This document shows positions 8,687 to 16,957 of a DNA stretch of 64,000 bases, piece by piece. The position numbers and the translations under genes were made by a program. How positions within the stretch are numbered: position 1 is the stretch's first letter; every line of letters begins with the position of its first letter. The DNA lies in contig NZ_JAHVJQ010000005.1 in NCBI RefSeq assembly GCF_019801145.1, forward strand, positions 351,770-415,769, written 5' to 3'. The stretch is from Leisingera aquaemixtae (lineage in GTDB: Bacteria > Pseudomonadota > Alphaproteobacteria > Rhodobacterales > Rhodobacteraceae). Below the pieces are notes generated by a model. The model ran no database searches and was not told the DNA's origin. It was given only the letters and a program-made list of their open reading frames with translations.

Positions 8687-8821
8687 ATGAAACGCACCTA
8701 TCAGCCTTCGAACCTGGTTCGCAAACGCCGCCACGGCTTCCGTGCGCGCATGGCCACCAAGGCAGGCCGCAAGATCCTGAACGCACGCCGCGCCCGCGGC
8801 CGCAAAGAACTGAGCGCATAA
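8687..8821 (+). CDS. rpmH: 50S ribosomal protein bL34
   Basis: A complete 44-residue bL34 opening [18 protein letters not shown] and ending GRKELSA. Very basic, as expected of a protein that packs into the 23S rRNA core. A good ribosome-binding site (GGAG) lies 3 bp upstream of the ATG. The rpmH-rnpA-yidD order is conserved across bacteria. The gene is too short for many ORF cut-offs and is easily missed. Confidence 0.98.
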   Translation: MKRTYQPSNLVRKRRHGFRARMATKAGRKILNARRARGRKELSA

Positions 8822-8844
8822 GCTCAGTTCCCGTTCTGACGGAC

Positions 8845-9270
8845 ATGACACCGCCGGAGGCCCCCAAGGACGGCAACGCTGCCCGCGGGGACACGCCTCC
8901 GGCGGTGTCCGTTTGCGCATCTGATGCGCAAAAAATCGAGATCATGGCCAAGCGCCGTGATTTCCTCGCCTGCGCCCGCCCGCCTGCCCGCAAACAGGGC
9001 ACCAAGGCGATGATGCTGCAGGGCCGGAACCGCCGTGATGACGGCGGCATCCGCATGGGCTTCACCTGCTCCAAGAAGGTCGGCAACGCGGTCGCCCGCA
9101 ACCGCGCCAAGCGCAGATTGCGCGAGGCGGCGCGGATGATTCTGCCAACCCACGGCCGCCCCGGCTGGGATTACGTGCTGATCGGCCGCGCCAACGAGAC
9201 CGCCCAGCGCCCGTTCGAGGAACTGAAGCGCGACCTGATCTACGCGCTGAAGAAGATCCACGGCCAGTAA
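8845..9270 (+). CDS. rnpA: Ribonuclease P protein component
   Basis: Protein subunit of RNase P, which with the catalytic RNA removes 5' leaders from tRNA precursors. The signature RNR box is RNRAKRRLREAAR, and the fold starts at about residue 34 (AKRRDFL). The frame opens at 8845 (141 aa), but the first 33 residues are low-complexity and have no clear ribosome-binding site. An internal ATG at 8944 would give 108 residues, closer to the usual family length. Related Rhodobacteraceae proteins also carry an N-terminal extension, so I keep the long form while noting the uncertainty. It starts 23 bp after rpmH. Confidence 0.95.
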   Translation: MTPPEAPKDGNAARGDTPPAVSVCASDAQKIEIMAKRRDFLACARPPARKQGTKAMMLQGRNRRDDGGIRMGFTCSKKVGNAVARNRAKRRLREAARMILPTHGRPGWDYVLIGRANETAQRPFEELKRDLIYALKKIHGQ

Positions 9271-9333
9271 GGCCGCGCAAGCCCGGCCGTTGGCCGCATT
9301 GCCACCCGGCCGCCCTGCCCCTATCTATCCGCC

Positions 9334-9570
9334 ATGACCCCGCTGGCCCATCTCCTTGCAATTCCCGTGCGCGCCTACCGGCTGCTGTTCAGCCCCTGGG
9401 TCGGCTTCAACTGCCGCTACCAGCCCACTTGCTCGGCCTACGCCCTGGAAGCGCTGGAGAAACACGGGGCGCTGAAAGGCGCGTGGCTGACCGCGCGGCG
9501 CATCGGGCGCTGCCACCCTTTCGGCGGCGACGGCTTTGACCCGGTGCCGGACAATAAAGACAGCAAGTGA
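9334..9570 (+). CDS. yidD: Membrane protein insertion efficiency factor YidD
   Basis: Small protein (78 aa) associated with the YidC/Sec insertion pathway. It has the characteristic [15 protein letters not shown] and [17 protein letters not shown] with three conserved Cys. An N-terminal amphipathic helix is likely to bind the inner face of the membrane. It lies 63 bp after rnpA. Its functional partner yidC is 3.7 kb downstream instead of adjacent, because a hydrolase, ttcA and an EAL gene lie in between. Confidence 0.95.
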   Translation: MTPLAHLLAIPVRAYRLLFSPWVGFNCRYQPTCSAYALEALEKHGALKGAWLTARRIGRCHPFGGDGFDPVPDNKDSK

Positions 9571-9576
9571 CAACCG

Positions 9577-10533
9577 TCAGATCAGGGCACGTTTGCCTTG
9601 CGCCGTGAAGCCGCGCGACGGAATGGCGTCGCGGTCGATCTTGCCCAGCAAGCTGTGGTTCAAATCCTCGTAGAACCGGGACGCTTCGAAATACCAGCGA
9701 TGAGACCAGCTTGCCGCCGCCCCCGGGTTCGCGATGTTGTCTTTAAAGTATTCCCCGCAGGACAGGTTGACGGCCTTCCGCGGATGCCCTGACGGCAGGC
9801 CGATGCGCCCCAGGCGCGGCGAAACGCCGACCCGCTTCACCTCCGAAACCGACAGGGTTTCATCATAGAGGCTGTAGTAATTCGTCAGCCGCGCGCAGCG
9901 GCGGTAAAGCGAGCTTGAATTCGCATTCCCCGCTCGCATCGACTTTTGCGAGATATCAGCCGCTACAAACGCCATCTGGCTCACCAGCCAGCCGGACTGC
10001 GCGGTTTCATGATCGTCGTCGGCATAATCGCAGGCCTCCCGCACCAGAAAGCAGCCCATCGAATGCGCCAGCACATGCACGTTATAAGCGCAATCCGCCC
10101 TCTGCATCCGGCCCAGCCAGCGGATCCCGTGAAAAAACAGCTCCTCAGCGGCCCGCCGCGCATCGCGGCGGTCGGATGCATAGCCGAGCACCGAGCCGTT
10201 GCTGGGCCAGTCGTAGCTCACAACGGCTCCCGGGAAGCCATGCGCCGCCAAGCCCCGCCGGATGAGCCGGTGCCGTTCAAGCATGTCGAACTGGTCCGTA
10301 TTGAAACCATGCACAAAGATCAGGATGTGCCCCTTGTCCAGAACCGTCCCGTCGGCAAGGCGCTGGCACCCGGAGGCATCCTGCACCCCGGCCAGCCACT
10401 CCGTCCGCCGGACTTCCTGCCCCCGATGCAGATGGCCGGCCCCGCCCGGAACCGCCAGGAATTTCACCGCTCCTTCCCGATTGGAATATCCGGAGCCATC
10501 CCGGCCGCGCACAGACAAAAAGTAGTCCATCAC
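9577..10533 (-). CDS. Alpha/beta hydrolase, DUF900-like
   Basis: Predicted serine hydrolase (318 aa) of the DUF900 (PF05990) type. Strand 3 ends in the oxyanion-type motif IFVHGFNT (residues 72-79). The nucleophile elbow is LAHSMG with Ser158. A candidate catalytic His is in DLNHSLLG near the C-terminus. There is no signal peptide, so it is probably cytoplasmic. The substrate is unknown. It is on the opposite strand to its neighbours, its stop lying 6 bp from the yidD stop, and it interrupts the usual yidD-yidC order. An ATG one codon downstream is an equally good start. Confidence 0.8.
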   Translation of the reverse strand: MMDYFLSVRGRDGSGYSNREGAVKFLAVPGGAGHLHRGQEVRRTEWLAGVQDASGCQRLADGTVLDKGHILIFVHGFNTDQFDMLERHRLIRRGLAAHGFPGAVVSYDWPSNGSVLGYASDRRDARRAAEELFFHGIRWLGRMQRADCAYNVHVLAHSMGCFLVREACDYADDDHETAQSGWLVSQMAFVAADISQKSMRAGNANSSSLYRRCARLTNYYSLYDETLSVSEVKRVGVSPRLGRIGLPSGHPRKAVNLSCGEYFKDNIANPGAAASWSHRWYFEASRFYEDLNHSLLGKIDRDAIPSRGFTAQGKRALI

Positions 10534-10646
10534 CCTAACCCCTTACACTTGAAACCGCGCTCTCAGCGTCTCCCTCCGGCTGAGCATGTGTCAAGGTTGA
10601 AGAAAATGACGGTGCAGGCCGGCGGCCGGTCCTGCTCCTTTTTTCC

Positions 10647-10675
10647 TTGGCAAAACCGCGCGCCTCGGCTAGGGC
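10647..10675 (+). promoter_or_regulatory. Candidate promoter of ttcA
   Basis: -35 TTGGCA (10647-10652), a 17-bp spacer and -10 TAGGGC (10670-10675). The start codon begins only 6 bp after the -10 box, which predicts a leaderless or nearly leaderless transcript. Confidence 0.5.
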
Positions 10676-10681
10676 GCGCCC

Positions 10682-11569
10682 ATGCTTGATGATGATCTGG
10701 ACGAAATCCACCCGCTGTTTGCCGGCGCCCCCTCGACCACTGAGTTCAAGAAGCTCAGGAAGCGCATCGTGCGCTATGCGCGCGAGGCGATCGAGCAATA
10801 CGGCATGGTGGAGCGCCGCGAGGACGGCAGCACGCCGAAATGGCTGGTCTGCCTGTCGGGCGGCAAGGACAGCTATACTCTGCTGGCGGTGCTTTACGAG
10901 CTGAAATGGCGCGGCCTCCTGCCGGTGGATCTGCTGGCCTGCAACCTGGATCAGGGGCAGCCCGGCTTCCCGGCCACGGTGCTGCCGGAGTTCCTGGAAA
11001 AGATGGGCGTGCCGCACCGGATCGAATACCAGGACACCTATTCCATCGTCGTCGACAAGGTGCCGCAGGGGCGCACCTATTGCGCGCTGTGCTCGCGCCT
11101 GCGCCGCGGCAACCTCTACCGCATCGCCCGCGAAGAGGGCTGCTCGGCCGTGGTGCTGGGCCATCACCGCGACGACATCCTGGAAACCTTCTTCATGAAC
11201 CTGTTCCACGGCGGCCGCCTGGCGACCATGCCGCCCAAGCTGGTCAACGAAGAGGGCGACCTGTTCGTGTTCCGCCCGCTGGCCCATGTGGCAGAGGCCG
11301 ACTGCGAGAAATTCGCCCGGTCCATGAACTATCCGATCATCCCCTGCGACCTCTGCGGCAGCCAGGACGGGCTGCAACGCCAGCAGGTGAAACAGATCCT
11401 CGACCAGTGGGAATCAAACTCGCCCGGACGCCGCCAGGTGATGTTCCGGGCGCTGATGAATGCGCGCCCGTCGCACCTTCTGGACCCGAAATTGTTCGAT
11501 TTCGCGGGTTTGGAACTGAAGAATGGCGAATCTGAGCCGGAAATTTCCGCAATTCCCAGGCTGCGTTAA
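10682..11569 (+). CDS. ttcA: tRNA 2-thiocytidine(32) synthetase TtcA
   Basis: ATP-dependent enzyme (295 aa) that thiolates cytidine 32 in tRNA using a [4Fe-4S] cluster. The PP-loop SGGKDS is at residues 59-64. The cluster-binding cysteines are in YCALC (134 and 137) and PCDLC (222 and 225). The HHRDD motif that follows (VVLGHHRDD) is also conserved. Length is normal. No Shine-Dalgarno is visible and a promoter-like sequence ends 6 bp before the ATG. It stands alone between a divergent hydrolase gene and the EAL gene. Confidence 0.95.
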   Translation: MLDDDLDEIHPLFAGAPSTTEFKKLRKRIVRYAREAIEQYGMVERREDGSTPKWLVCLSGGKDSYTLLAVLYELKWRGLLPVDLLACNLDQGQPGFPATVLPEFLEKMGVPHRIEYQDTYSIVVDKVPQGRTYCALCSRLRRGNLYRIAREEGCSAVVLGHHRDDILETFFMNLFHGGRLATMPPKLVNEEGDLFVFRPLAHVAEADCEKFARSMNYPIIPCDLCGSQDGLQRQQVKQILDQWESNSPGRRQVMFRALMNARPSHLLDPKLFDFAGLELKNGESEPEISAIPRLR

Positions 11570-11635
11570 CTCCCGGGTTAGATCAGCGCCTTAGTCTCAG
11601 CCCCGAATGAACGGCTGCAGACGAAAGGTCTGAGA

Positions 11636-13177
11636 ATGAAGATTACGGGTTCAGGCTTTCTGGAACGGCTCCGGCATTTCCTCGCCACGGCGCTTGTCGG
11701 ACCGCCGATGCTCGCCTTTCTGCCTGCCCTGACCCTCGCGACCTTCTGGCTTGGCGGCGAAACGGCGCTGCTGGCCGTTGCCCTTGGCCTGCCGGTGCTG
11801 ATTGCCGCGGCCGGCGGCTTCTCCAAGCGCGGCAGCAGCGTGCCGCGCGATGCCGTCACCGGCATGATGCTGCGCGATGGGTTTGAGCATGAGACCGCCC
11901 GGCTGTACCACGACTGCGCCGAGGCCGGCCTGCGGTCGGCGGTCTTTGTGCTGGAACTGGACGAGTACAAGGAACTGACCGACCGCCACGGCCAGGAGGC
12001 AGGCGACCGCATCATGCAGCACTGCGGCGCGCAGATCGTCTCTGCCCTGCGCCAGAATGACACCATCGCCCGGATCAGCGACAACCGCTTTGCCATCTGC
12101 CTGGCACCCACCCTGCAGCTGGACCTGGAGCTGTGCATCCAGTTGGCCGGGCGCATGCAGGCCGCGGCCGAGGAGCCGCTGGCGCTGGATGGCACCACCG
12201 TCTACATGACCGCCTCGATCGGCTTCTGCCAGCGCAGCCGCGCGCCGGGCAGCAGCAGCGCAGAATGGATCAGCGCCGCCGTTTCCGCCCTGTCGGAGGC
12301 GCATGGAAACGGCCCCGGCGGCATCCGCGCCTACTCCAGCGATATGCCGGCCCGCGGCAGCAGCCGCGCCAGCCTGCGCGAGGAAGCCGCGGCGGCGCTG
12401 GAAACCGGCCAGATCCAGGCCTGGTTCCAGCCGCAGATCTGCACCGACACCGGCCGGGTCTCGGGGTTCGAGGCGCTGGCGCGCTGGCTGCACCCGGTGC
12501 AGGGGCTGATCCCGCCCTCCACCTTCCTGCCCGCGCTGGAAGAAGCCGGACTGATGGACCGGCTGAGCCAGGTAATGCTCTACAACGCGCTGGTCGCCAT
12601 CAAGGCCTGGGATGAGGCCGGGGTGACTGTGCCCTGCGTCGGCGTCAATTTCGCCACCCAGGAGCTGCGCAACCCAGGCCTCGCGGGGCGCGTCAAATGG
12701 GAGCTGGAGCGCTTCGGCCTGCCCGCGGACCGCCTCTGCGTCGAGATCCTGGAAACCGTGATGACCGACCAGCCCGACGATGTGGTCACCCGCAACATCC
12801 TTGCCCTCAGCGAGCTGGGCTGCCCGATCGACCTCGATGATTTCGGCACCGGCCATGCCTCGATCTCCGCCGTGCGCCGCTTCAACATCTCCCGCATCAA
12901 GATCGACCGCACCTTTGTGATGAAGGCGGACCAGGATCCCGAGCAGCAGAAACTGATCTCCGCCATCCTGACGATGGCAGAGCGGCTGGACCTCGACACC
13001 CTGGCCGAAGGGGTGGAAACCGCGGGCGAGCATGCGCTGCTGGCGCAGCTCGGCTGCGGCCACGTGCAGGGCTTCGGCATCGGCCGCCCGATGCCCTTTG
13101 ATCAGACCCTGGACTGGATCACCGCCCACGAGGCCAAGCTGCAGGATGCGCCGGTGATCGGCCGCCAGACGCCCTGA
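11636..13177 (+). CDS. EAL-domain cyclic-di-GMP phosphodiesterase with degenerate GGDEF domain
   Basis: Membrane-anchored c-di-GMP enzyme (513 aa). Two hydrophobic segments (about 18-60) are followed by a GGDEF-like domain (about 70-225), whose active site reads ISDNRF where GGDEF is expected, so it cannot make c-di-GMP. The C-terminal EAL domain (about 255-495) looks active: EAL at 279-281, Asn in GVNFA, Glu in VEILE, DDFG at 401-404, Lys422 in IKIDR, Glu458 in AEGVE and Gln478 in VQGFGIG. It should therefore hydrolyse c-di-GMP, possibly tuned by GTP bound to the dead domain. AAAGGT upstream of the ATG is a plausible ribosome-binding site. Confidence 0.9.
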   Translation: MKITGSGFLERLRHFLATALVGPPMLAFLPALTLATFWLGGETALLAVALGLPVLIAAAGGFSKRGSSVPRDAVTGMMLRDGFEHETARLYHDCAEAGLRSAVFVLELDEYKELTDRHGQEAGDRIMQHCGAQIVSALRQNDTIARISDNRFAICLAPTLQLDLELCIQLAGRMQAAAEEPLALDGTTVYMTASIGFCQRSRAPGSSSAEWISAAVSALSEAHGNGPGGIRAYSSDMPARGSSRASLREEAAAALETGQIQAWFQPQICTDTGRVSGFEALARWLHPVQGLIPPSTFLPALEEAGLMDRLSQVMLYNALVAIKAWDEAGVTVPCVGVNFATQELRNPGLAGRVKWELERFGLPADRLCVEILETVMTDQPDDVVTRNILALSELGCPIDLDDFGTGHASISAVRRFNISRIKIDRTFVMKADQDPEQQKLISAILTMAERLDLDTLAEGVETAGEHALLAQLGCGHVQGFGIGRPMPFDQTLDWITAHEAKLQDAPVIGRQTP

Positions 13178-13310
13178 ACGCTCAATTCCTTTGATTTTCT
13201 GCCGCACCGGGACCGCTTGACGCCCCGGTGCACCGCGATTCTGCTTGACCTTTGCGGCCCACCTCTGTTGAACCCCTCGTGTCCTTCCCTACACGAGGTG
13301 GCAGTCCCCA

Positions 13311-15116
13311 ATGGACGATCAGAACAAAAATCTTATTCTCGCAACCGTACTCAGCTTTCTGGTGATCCTCGGGTGGTATACCTTCTTCCCGCCGCCGGAA
13401 CCGGAACAGGCGCCGGAAACCGCGATCAGCGAAACCGCCCCGGCAGGCGACACCGCCGCCGCGCCCAGCGCCGCGGGCGCCGATGCGGTGGCAGACACCG
13501 CCCCGGAACAGGCCGCCGCCCCGGATGCGCCGCGCGTTGCCATCGACACGCCCCGCGTCACCGGCAGCATTTCGCTGCAGGGCGGCCGGATCGACGACCT
13601 GTCGCTGAAGGACTACCGCGAGACGCTGGACGAAGATTCCCCGATCGTCAAACTGCTGAAACCGGTGGGCGAGGCCGGCGCCTATTACGCGCTCTACGGC
13701 TGGGCACCGGGTGCAGGCCTCACGCTCAGCGACGTGCCGGGCGCCAACACCCTCTGGTCGGCTGCGGACGGCGCCACCCTGTCCGCCGACAGCCCGGTCA
13801 CGCTCACCTGGGACAACGGCAAGGGCCTGACCTTCTCGCGCACCATCGCGGTGGATGAGGACTACATGTTCTCGGTCACCCAGTCGGTTGCCAACGCCTC
13901 CGGCGGCACCGTGTCGCTGGCGCCCTACGGCACCCTGGCCCGCCACGGCCAGCCCGAGGGGCTGAAGAACTTCTTCATCCTGCACGAAGGCCTGGTCGGC
14001 ATGACCGACGGCGAGCTGGCAGAGACCGACTATGACGACATGGCCGACTTTGAGCCCGACCCGCGCGACGGCTCCAAGTCCAGCGTCAAGCAGGTCGAGG
14101 CGAACGGCTGGATCGGCTTCACCGACCACTACTGGATGTCCACCCTGGTGCCCGCACCGGGCCAGGGCTTCCGCTCGATCGCCAAGTTCGACGAGCGCCG
14201 CGAAATCTACCAGACCGACATCGTGCTGCCGACCGTCACCGTGGCAGAGGGCCAGTCCTCGGAAGTCACCACCCAGCTGTTTGCCGGCGCCAAGGAATGG
14301 GAAGCCATCCGCGGCTACGAGAAGGCGGGCATCGAGGGCTTCCTGGACGTGATCGACTGGGGCTGGTTCTTCTTCCTGACCAAGCCGATGTTCTGGCTGC
14401 TGCACAACCTCAACGTCCTGATCGGCAACATGGGCTGGGCGATCATCGGCCTCACCGTGGTGATCAAGATCCTGGTGTTCCCGCTGGCCTACAAATCCTA
14501 CGCCTCGATGGCCAAGATGAAAGAGCTTCAGCCGGAGATGGAGAAGCTCAAGGAGCGCGCCGGCGACGACCGCCAGAAGATGCAGAAGGAGATGATGGAG
14601 CTCTACAAGCGGGAGAAAGTGAACCCCGCCGCGGGCTGCCTGCCGATCCTGATCCAGATCCCGATCTTCTTCTCGCTCTACAAGGTGATCTTCGTCACCC
14701 TGGAACTGCGCCACGCCCCGTTCTTCGGCCCGTTCCAGGACCTCAGCGCGCCGGATCCGACCTCGATCATGAACCTCTTTGGCCTGCTGCCCTTTGCGGC
14801 TCCGGCGCCGGAAAGCGTGCTGGCGCTGGTCTTCATCGGTATCCTGCCGATCCTGCTCGGCATCTCGATGTGGCTGCAGCAGAAGCTGAACCCGGCGCCC
14901 ACCGACCCGACCCAGCAGATGATCTTCGCCTGGATGCCCTGGGTGTTCATGTTCATGCTCGGCGGCTTTGCCTCCGGCCTGGTGGTCTACTGGATCGCCA
15001 ACAACACGATCACCTTCACCCAGCAGTACCTGATCATGCGCAGCCACGGCTACACGCCGGACGTGTTCGGCAACATCAAGTCGAGCTTCAAGAAGAAGCC
15101 CAAGGCTGACAGCTGA
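13311..15116 (+). CDS. yidC: Membrane protein insertase YidC
   Basis: Inner-membrane insertase (601 aa) for Sec-dependent and independent proteins. It has an N-terminal anchor (residues about 5-22), a long Pro/Ala-rich linker and periplasmic beta-domain to about residue 350, and then the conserved five-helix core that includes YKSYASMAKMKELQPEM (cytoplasmic coiled coil) and the segment NPAAGCLPILIQIPIFFSLY. The C-terminus is basic (FKKKPKADS), suited for ribosome contact. Length is typical of Gram-negative YidC. Its stop overlaps the next start by one base (TGATG), so yidC, the MOSC gene and engB are translationally coupled. Confidence 0.97.
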   Translation: MDDQNKNLILATVLSFLVILGWYTFFPPPEPEQAPETAISETAPAGDTAAAPSAAGADAVADTAPEQAAAPDAPRVAIDTPRVTGSISLQGGRIDDLSLKDYRETLDEDSPIVKLLKPVGEAGAYYALYGWAPGAGLTLSDVPGANTLWSAADGATLSADSPVTLTWDNGKGLTFSRTIAVDEDYMFSVTQSVANASGGTVSLAPYGTLARHGQPEGLKNFFILHEGLVGMTDGELAETDYDDMADFEPDPRDGSKSSVKQVEANGWIGFTDHYWMSTLVPAPGQGFRSIAKFDERREIYQTDIVLPTVTVAEGQSSEVTTQLFAGAKEWEAIRGYEKAGIEGFLDVIDWGWFFFLTKPMFWLLHNLNVLIGNMGWAIIGLTVVIKILVFPLAYKSYASMAKMKELQPEMEKLKERAGDDRQKMQKEMMELYKREKVNPAAGCLPILIQIPIFFSLYKVIFVTLELRHAPFFGPFQDLSAPDPTSIMNLFGLLPFAAPAPESVLALVFIGILPILLGISMWLQQKLNPAPTDPTQQMIFAWMPWVFMFMLGGFASGLVVYWIANNTITFTQQYLIMRSHGYTPDVFGNIKSSFKKKPKADS

Positions 15117-15868
15117 TGACGCACCAAGTTACAGACATCTGGCGCCACCCGCTCAAATCCCACGGGCGGGAAGCGCTGGAGAGAGTAACCCTGACCGCCG
15201 GGCAGACCATGCCCGGCGATCGCGTTTGGGCGGTTGCAAACGAGCAGTCCAAGGCCGACGGCAGCAAATGGGTGGTCTGCGGCAACTTCTCCCGCGGGTC
15301 GCAGTCCCCTGCCCTGATGGCCATTGATGCCCGGCTGGACGACGCCAGCGGCCAGCTGACGCTGACCCACCCGCAGCGGCCTGACATCACCTTTGATCCC
15401 GAGAACCCGGCAGACCTCCAGCGCTTTCTCAATTGGGAAAAGCCGCTGCTGCCGAGCACCGCCCGAGCCTCAGCCCGCATCGTCCGGGTGCCGGGCCGCG
15501 GCATGACCGACACCGATTTCCCCTCCATCACCCTGTGCAATTGGGCCTCCCACCGCGCGGTGGAGCAGGCCATCACCCACAAACTGTCGCCCCTGCGCTG
15601 GCGCGGCAACATCTGGTTCGACCTGGATGATCCTTGGGCCGAAAACGATTGGCTGGGCCGCGAGGTGCAGATCGGCACGGCCGTCTTTGCGGTGCGCGAG
15701 CGGGTGGTGCGCTGCCTGGCGACCACTGCCAACCCCGAAACCGGCGAACGCGACGCCGATACGCTCAAGACCCTGAAAGAGAATTGGGGCCACCAGGATT
15801 TCTCGGTCTACGCCGAGGTGGTGCGCGGCGGTGAAATCCGCCTGGGCGACGCGGTAAAGGTGCTGTGA
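15116..15868 (+). CDS. MOSC domain-containing protein
   Basis: A 250-aa protein with an N-terminal beta-barrel-like segment (IWRHPLKSHGREAL) and a C-terminal MOSC domain, the fold of molybdenum-cofactor sulfurase C-termini, usually linked to Moco or sulfur transfer. A conserved Cys lies in ERVVRCLATTANP, as in other MOSC proteins. The substrate is not known. It overlaps yidC by one base and engB by one base (TGATG), so it is the middle of a coupled trio. The same arrangement is common in Rhodobacteraceae. Confidence 0.85.
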   Translation: MTHQVTDIWRHPLKSHGREALERVTLTAGQTMPGDRVWAVANEQSKADGSKWVVCGNFSRGSQSPALMAIDARLDDASGQLTLTHPQRPDITFDPENPADLQRFLNWEKPLLPSTARASARIVRVPGRGMTDTDFPSITLCNWASHRAVEQAITHKLSPLRWRGNIWFDLDDPWAENDWLGREVQIGTAVFAVRERVVRCLATTANPETGERDADTLKTLKENWGHQDFSVYAEVVRGGEIRLGDAVKVL

Positions 15869-16515
15869 TGCAGATGCAATTTTCCCTGGCCGAAGCGCCG
15901 GACGACATTTCCGCCGAAAAGGGCCGCAAGCTGTTTGCGGGCGAGACCGAGTTCCTCAAGGGCGTGGTGGCGATGAACGGCCTGCCGGACGCTGACCGGG
16001 TGGAGGTCTGCTTTGCCGGCCGGTCCAACGTCGGCAAGTCGAGCCTGATCAACGCGCTGACCGGCACCAAGGGCATTGCGCGCGCCTCCAACACACCGGG
16101 CCGCACACAGGAGATCAACTTCTTCACCCAGGGCCCCGACCTGTACCTGGTCGACCTGCCCGGCTATGGCTATGCCAACGCGCCGCTCAAGGTGGTGGAG
16201 CAATGGCAGAAGCTGCTGAAACGCTACCTAAGCGGCCGCCAGAACCTGCGCCGCGCCTTTGTGCTGATCGACAGCCGCCACGGCGTGAAGGCGGTGGATG
16301 ACGAGATCATGAAGCTGCTGGACAGCTCTGCCGTCACTTTTCAGTGTGTGATGACCAAGGCCGACAAGGTCAAGGAAAAGGACCGCGCCAAGGTGCTGGA
16401 GCAGGTGAAGGGCGCGCTGGCCAAACACCCGGCGGCCTATCCGGAGATCGTGCTGACCTCCTCCGAGAAGGGCGACGGCATCGCCACCCTGCGCTCGATC
16501 ATCGCCGGGCTGTAA
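15868..16515 (+). CDS. engB: Ribosome biogenesis GTP-binding protein EngB/YsxC
   Basis: Small TRAFAC GTPase (215 aa) needed for late 50S assembly and cell division. The G1 P-loop is GRSNVGKSSL, G2/switch I includes SNTPGRTQEINF, G3 is DLPGYGYA, G4 is TKAD and G5 is the SS of LTSSEKGDG. The ATG at 15868 overlaps the MOSC stop; a GTG immediately before it is less likely. Length and spacing are normal. It is the last essential gene of the yidC transcript. Confidence 0.96.
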   Translation: MQMQFSLAEAPDDISAEKGRKLFAGETEFLKGVVAMNGLPDADRVEVCFAGRSNVGKSSLINALTGTKGIARASNTPGRTQEINFFTQGPDLYLVDLPGYGYANAPLKVVEQWQKLLKRYLSGRQNLRRAFVLIDSRHGVKAVDDEIMKLLDSSAVTFQCVMTKADKVKEKDRAKVLEQVKGALAKHPAAYPEIVLTSSEKGDGIATLRSIIAGL

Positions 16516-16520
16516 CAGAC

Positions 16521-16886
16521 GTGCTCAGCCGCCTGCCCTCCCTGCTGGTTGTGATCGCCCTGGCCGTGGCCGGGCTGATCCCGTCCGGCTGGATGCCGGG
16601 CACGGCGCAGGGCGGCAAGGTGCTCCTGGTGATCTGTACCGGCCACGGGCCGGTGGAAACCTGGGTTGATCTGGACAGCGGCGAACCCCACGCACCTGCC
16701 GAGCAGATGGAGGACCGCAGCTGTCCCTTTGCGGCCCTTGGCGCGGTGGCGCTGCTGCCGGACAGCCTGATTGATCTGAACCTGGAAACACCTCTCAGCG
16801 ACCGCTGGTCGCGCGAGGCCTTCACCCATCACACCGCCGGTTTCCACTGGCGCTATGACGCCCGCGGCCCGCCCGCACTCTCCTGA
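16521..16886 (+). CDS. DUF2946-like exported protein
   Basis: Protein of 121 residues starting at a GTG 5 bp after the engB stop. A hydrophobic N-terminus (VVIALAVAGLIPSGWMPG) acts as signal anchor. The conserved VICTGHGP and SCPFA segments with Cys residues resemble DUF2946. Members of that family often sit beside copper- or iron-related membrane proteins and TonB receptors, so a metal role is possible but not shown. It is followed 71 bp later by a PepSY-type membrane protein. An in-frame extension into engB exists but is unsupported. Confidence 0.7.
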   Translation: MLSRLPSLLVVIALAVAGLIPSGWMPGTAQGGKVLLVICTGHGPVETWVDLDSGEPHAPAEQMEDRSCPFAALGAVALLPDSLIDLNLETPLSDRWSREAFTHHTAGFHWRYDARGPPALS

Positions 16887-16957
16887 TTTTCTGAACACTT
16901 CTGACTTTTTCGCCGGCGCCCCGCGCGACCGACCCCGTTCCGGTATGGAGAGACCCA

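Noticed and set aside
13182..15047. 621-codon minus-strand frame opposite yidC
   Set aside because: Shadow of yidC; no motif, no start signal.
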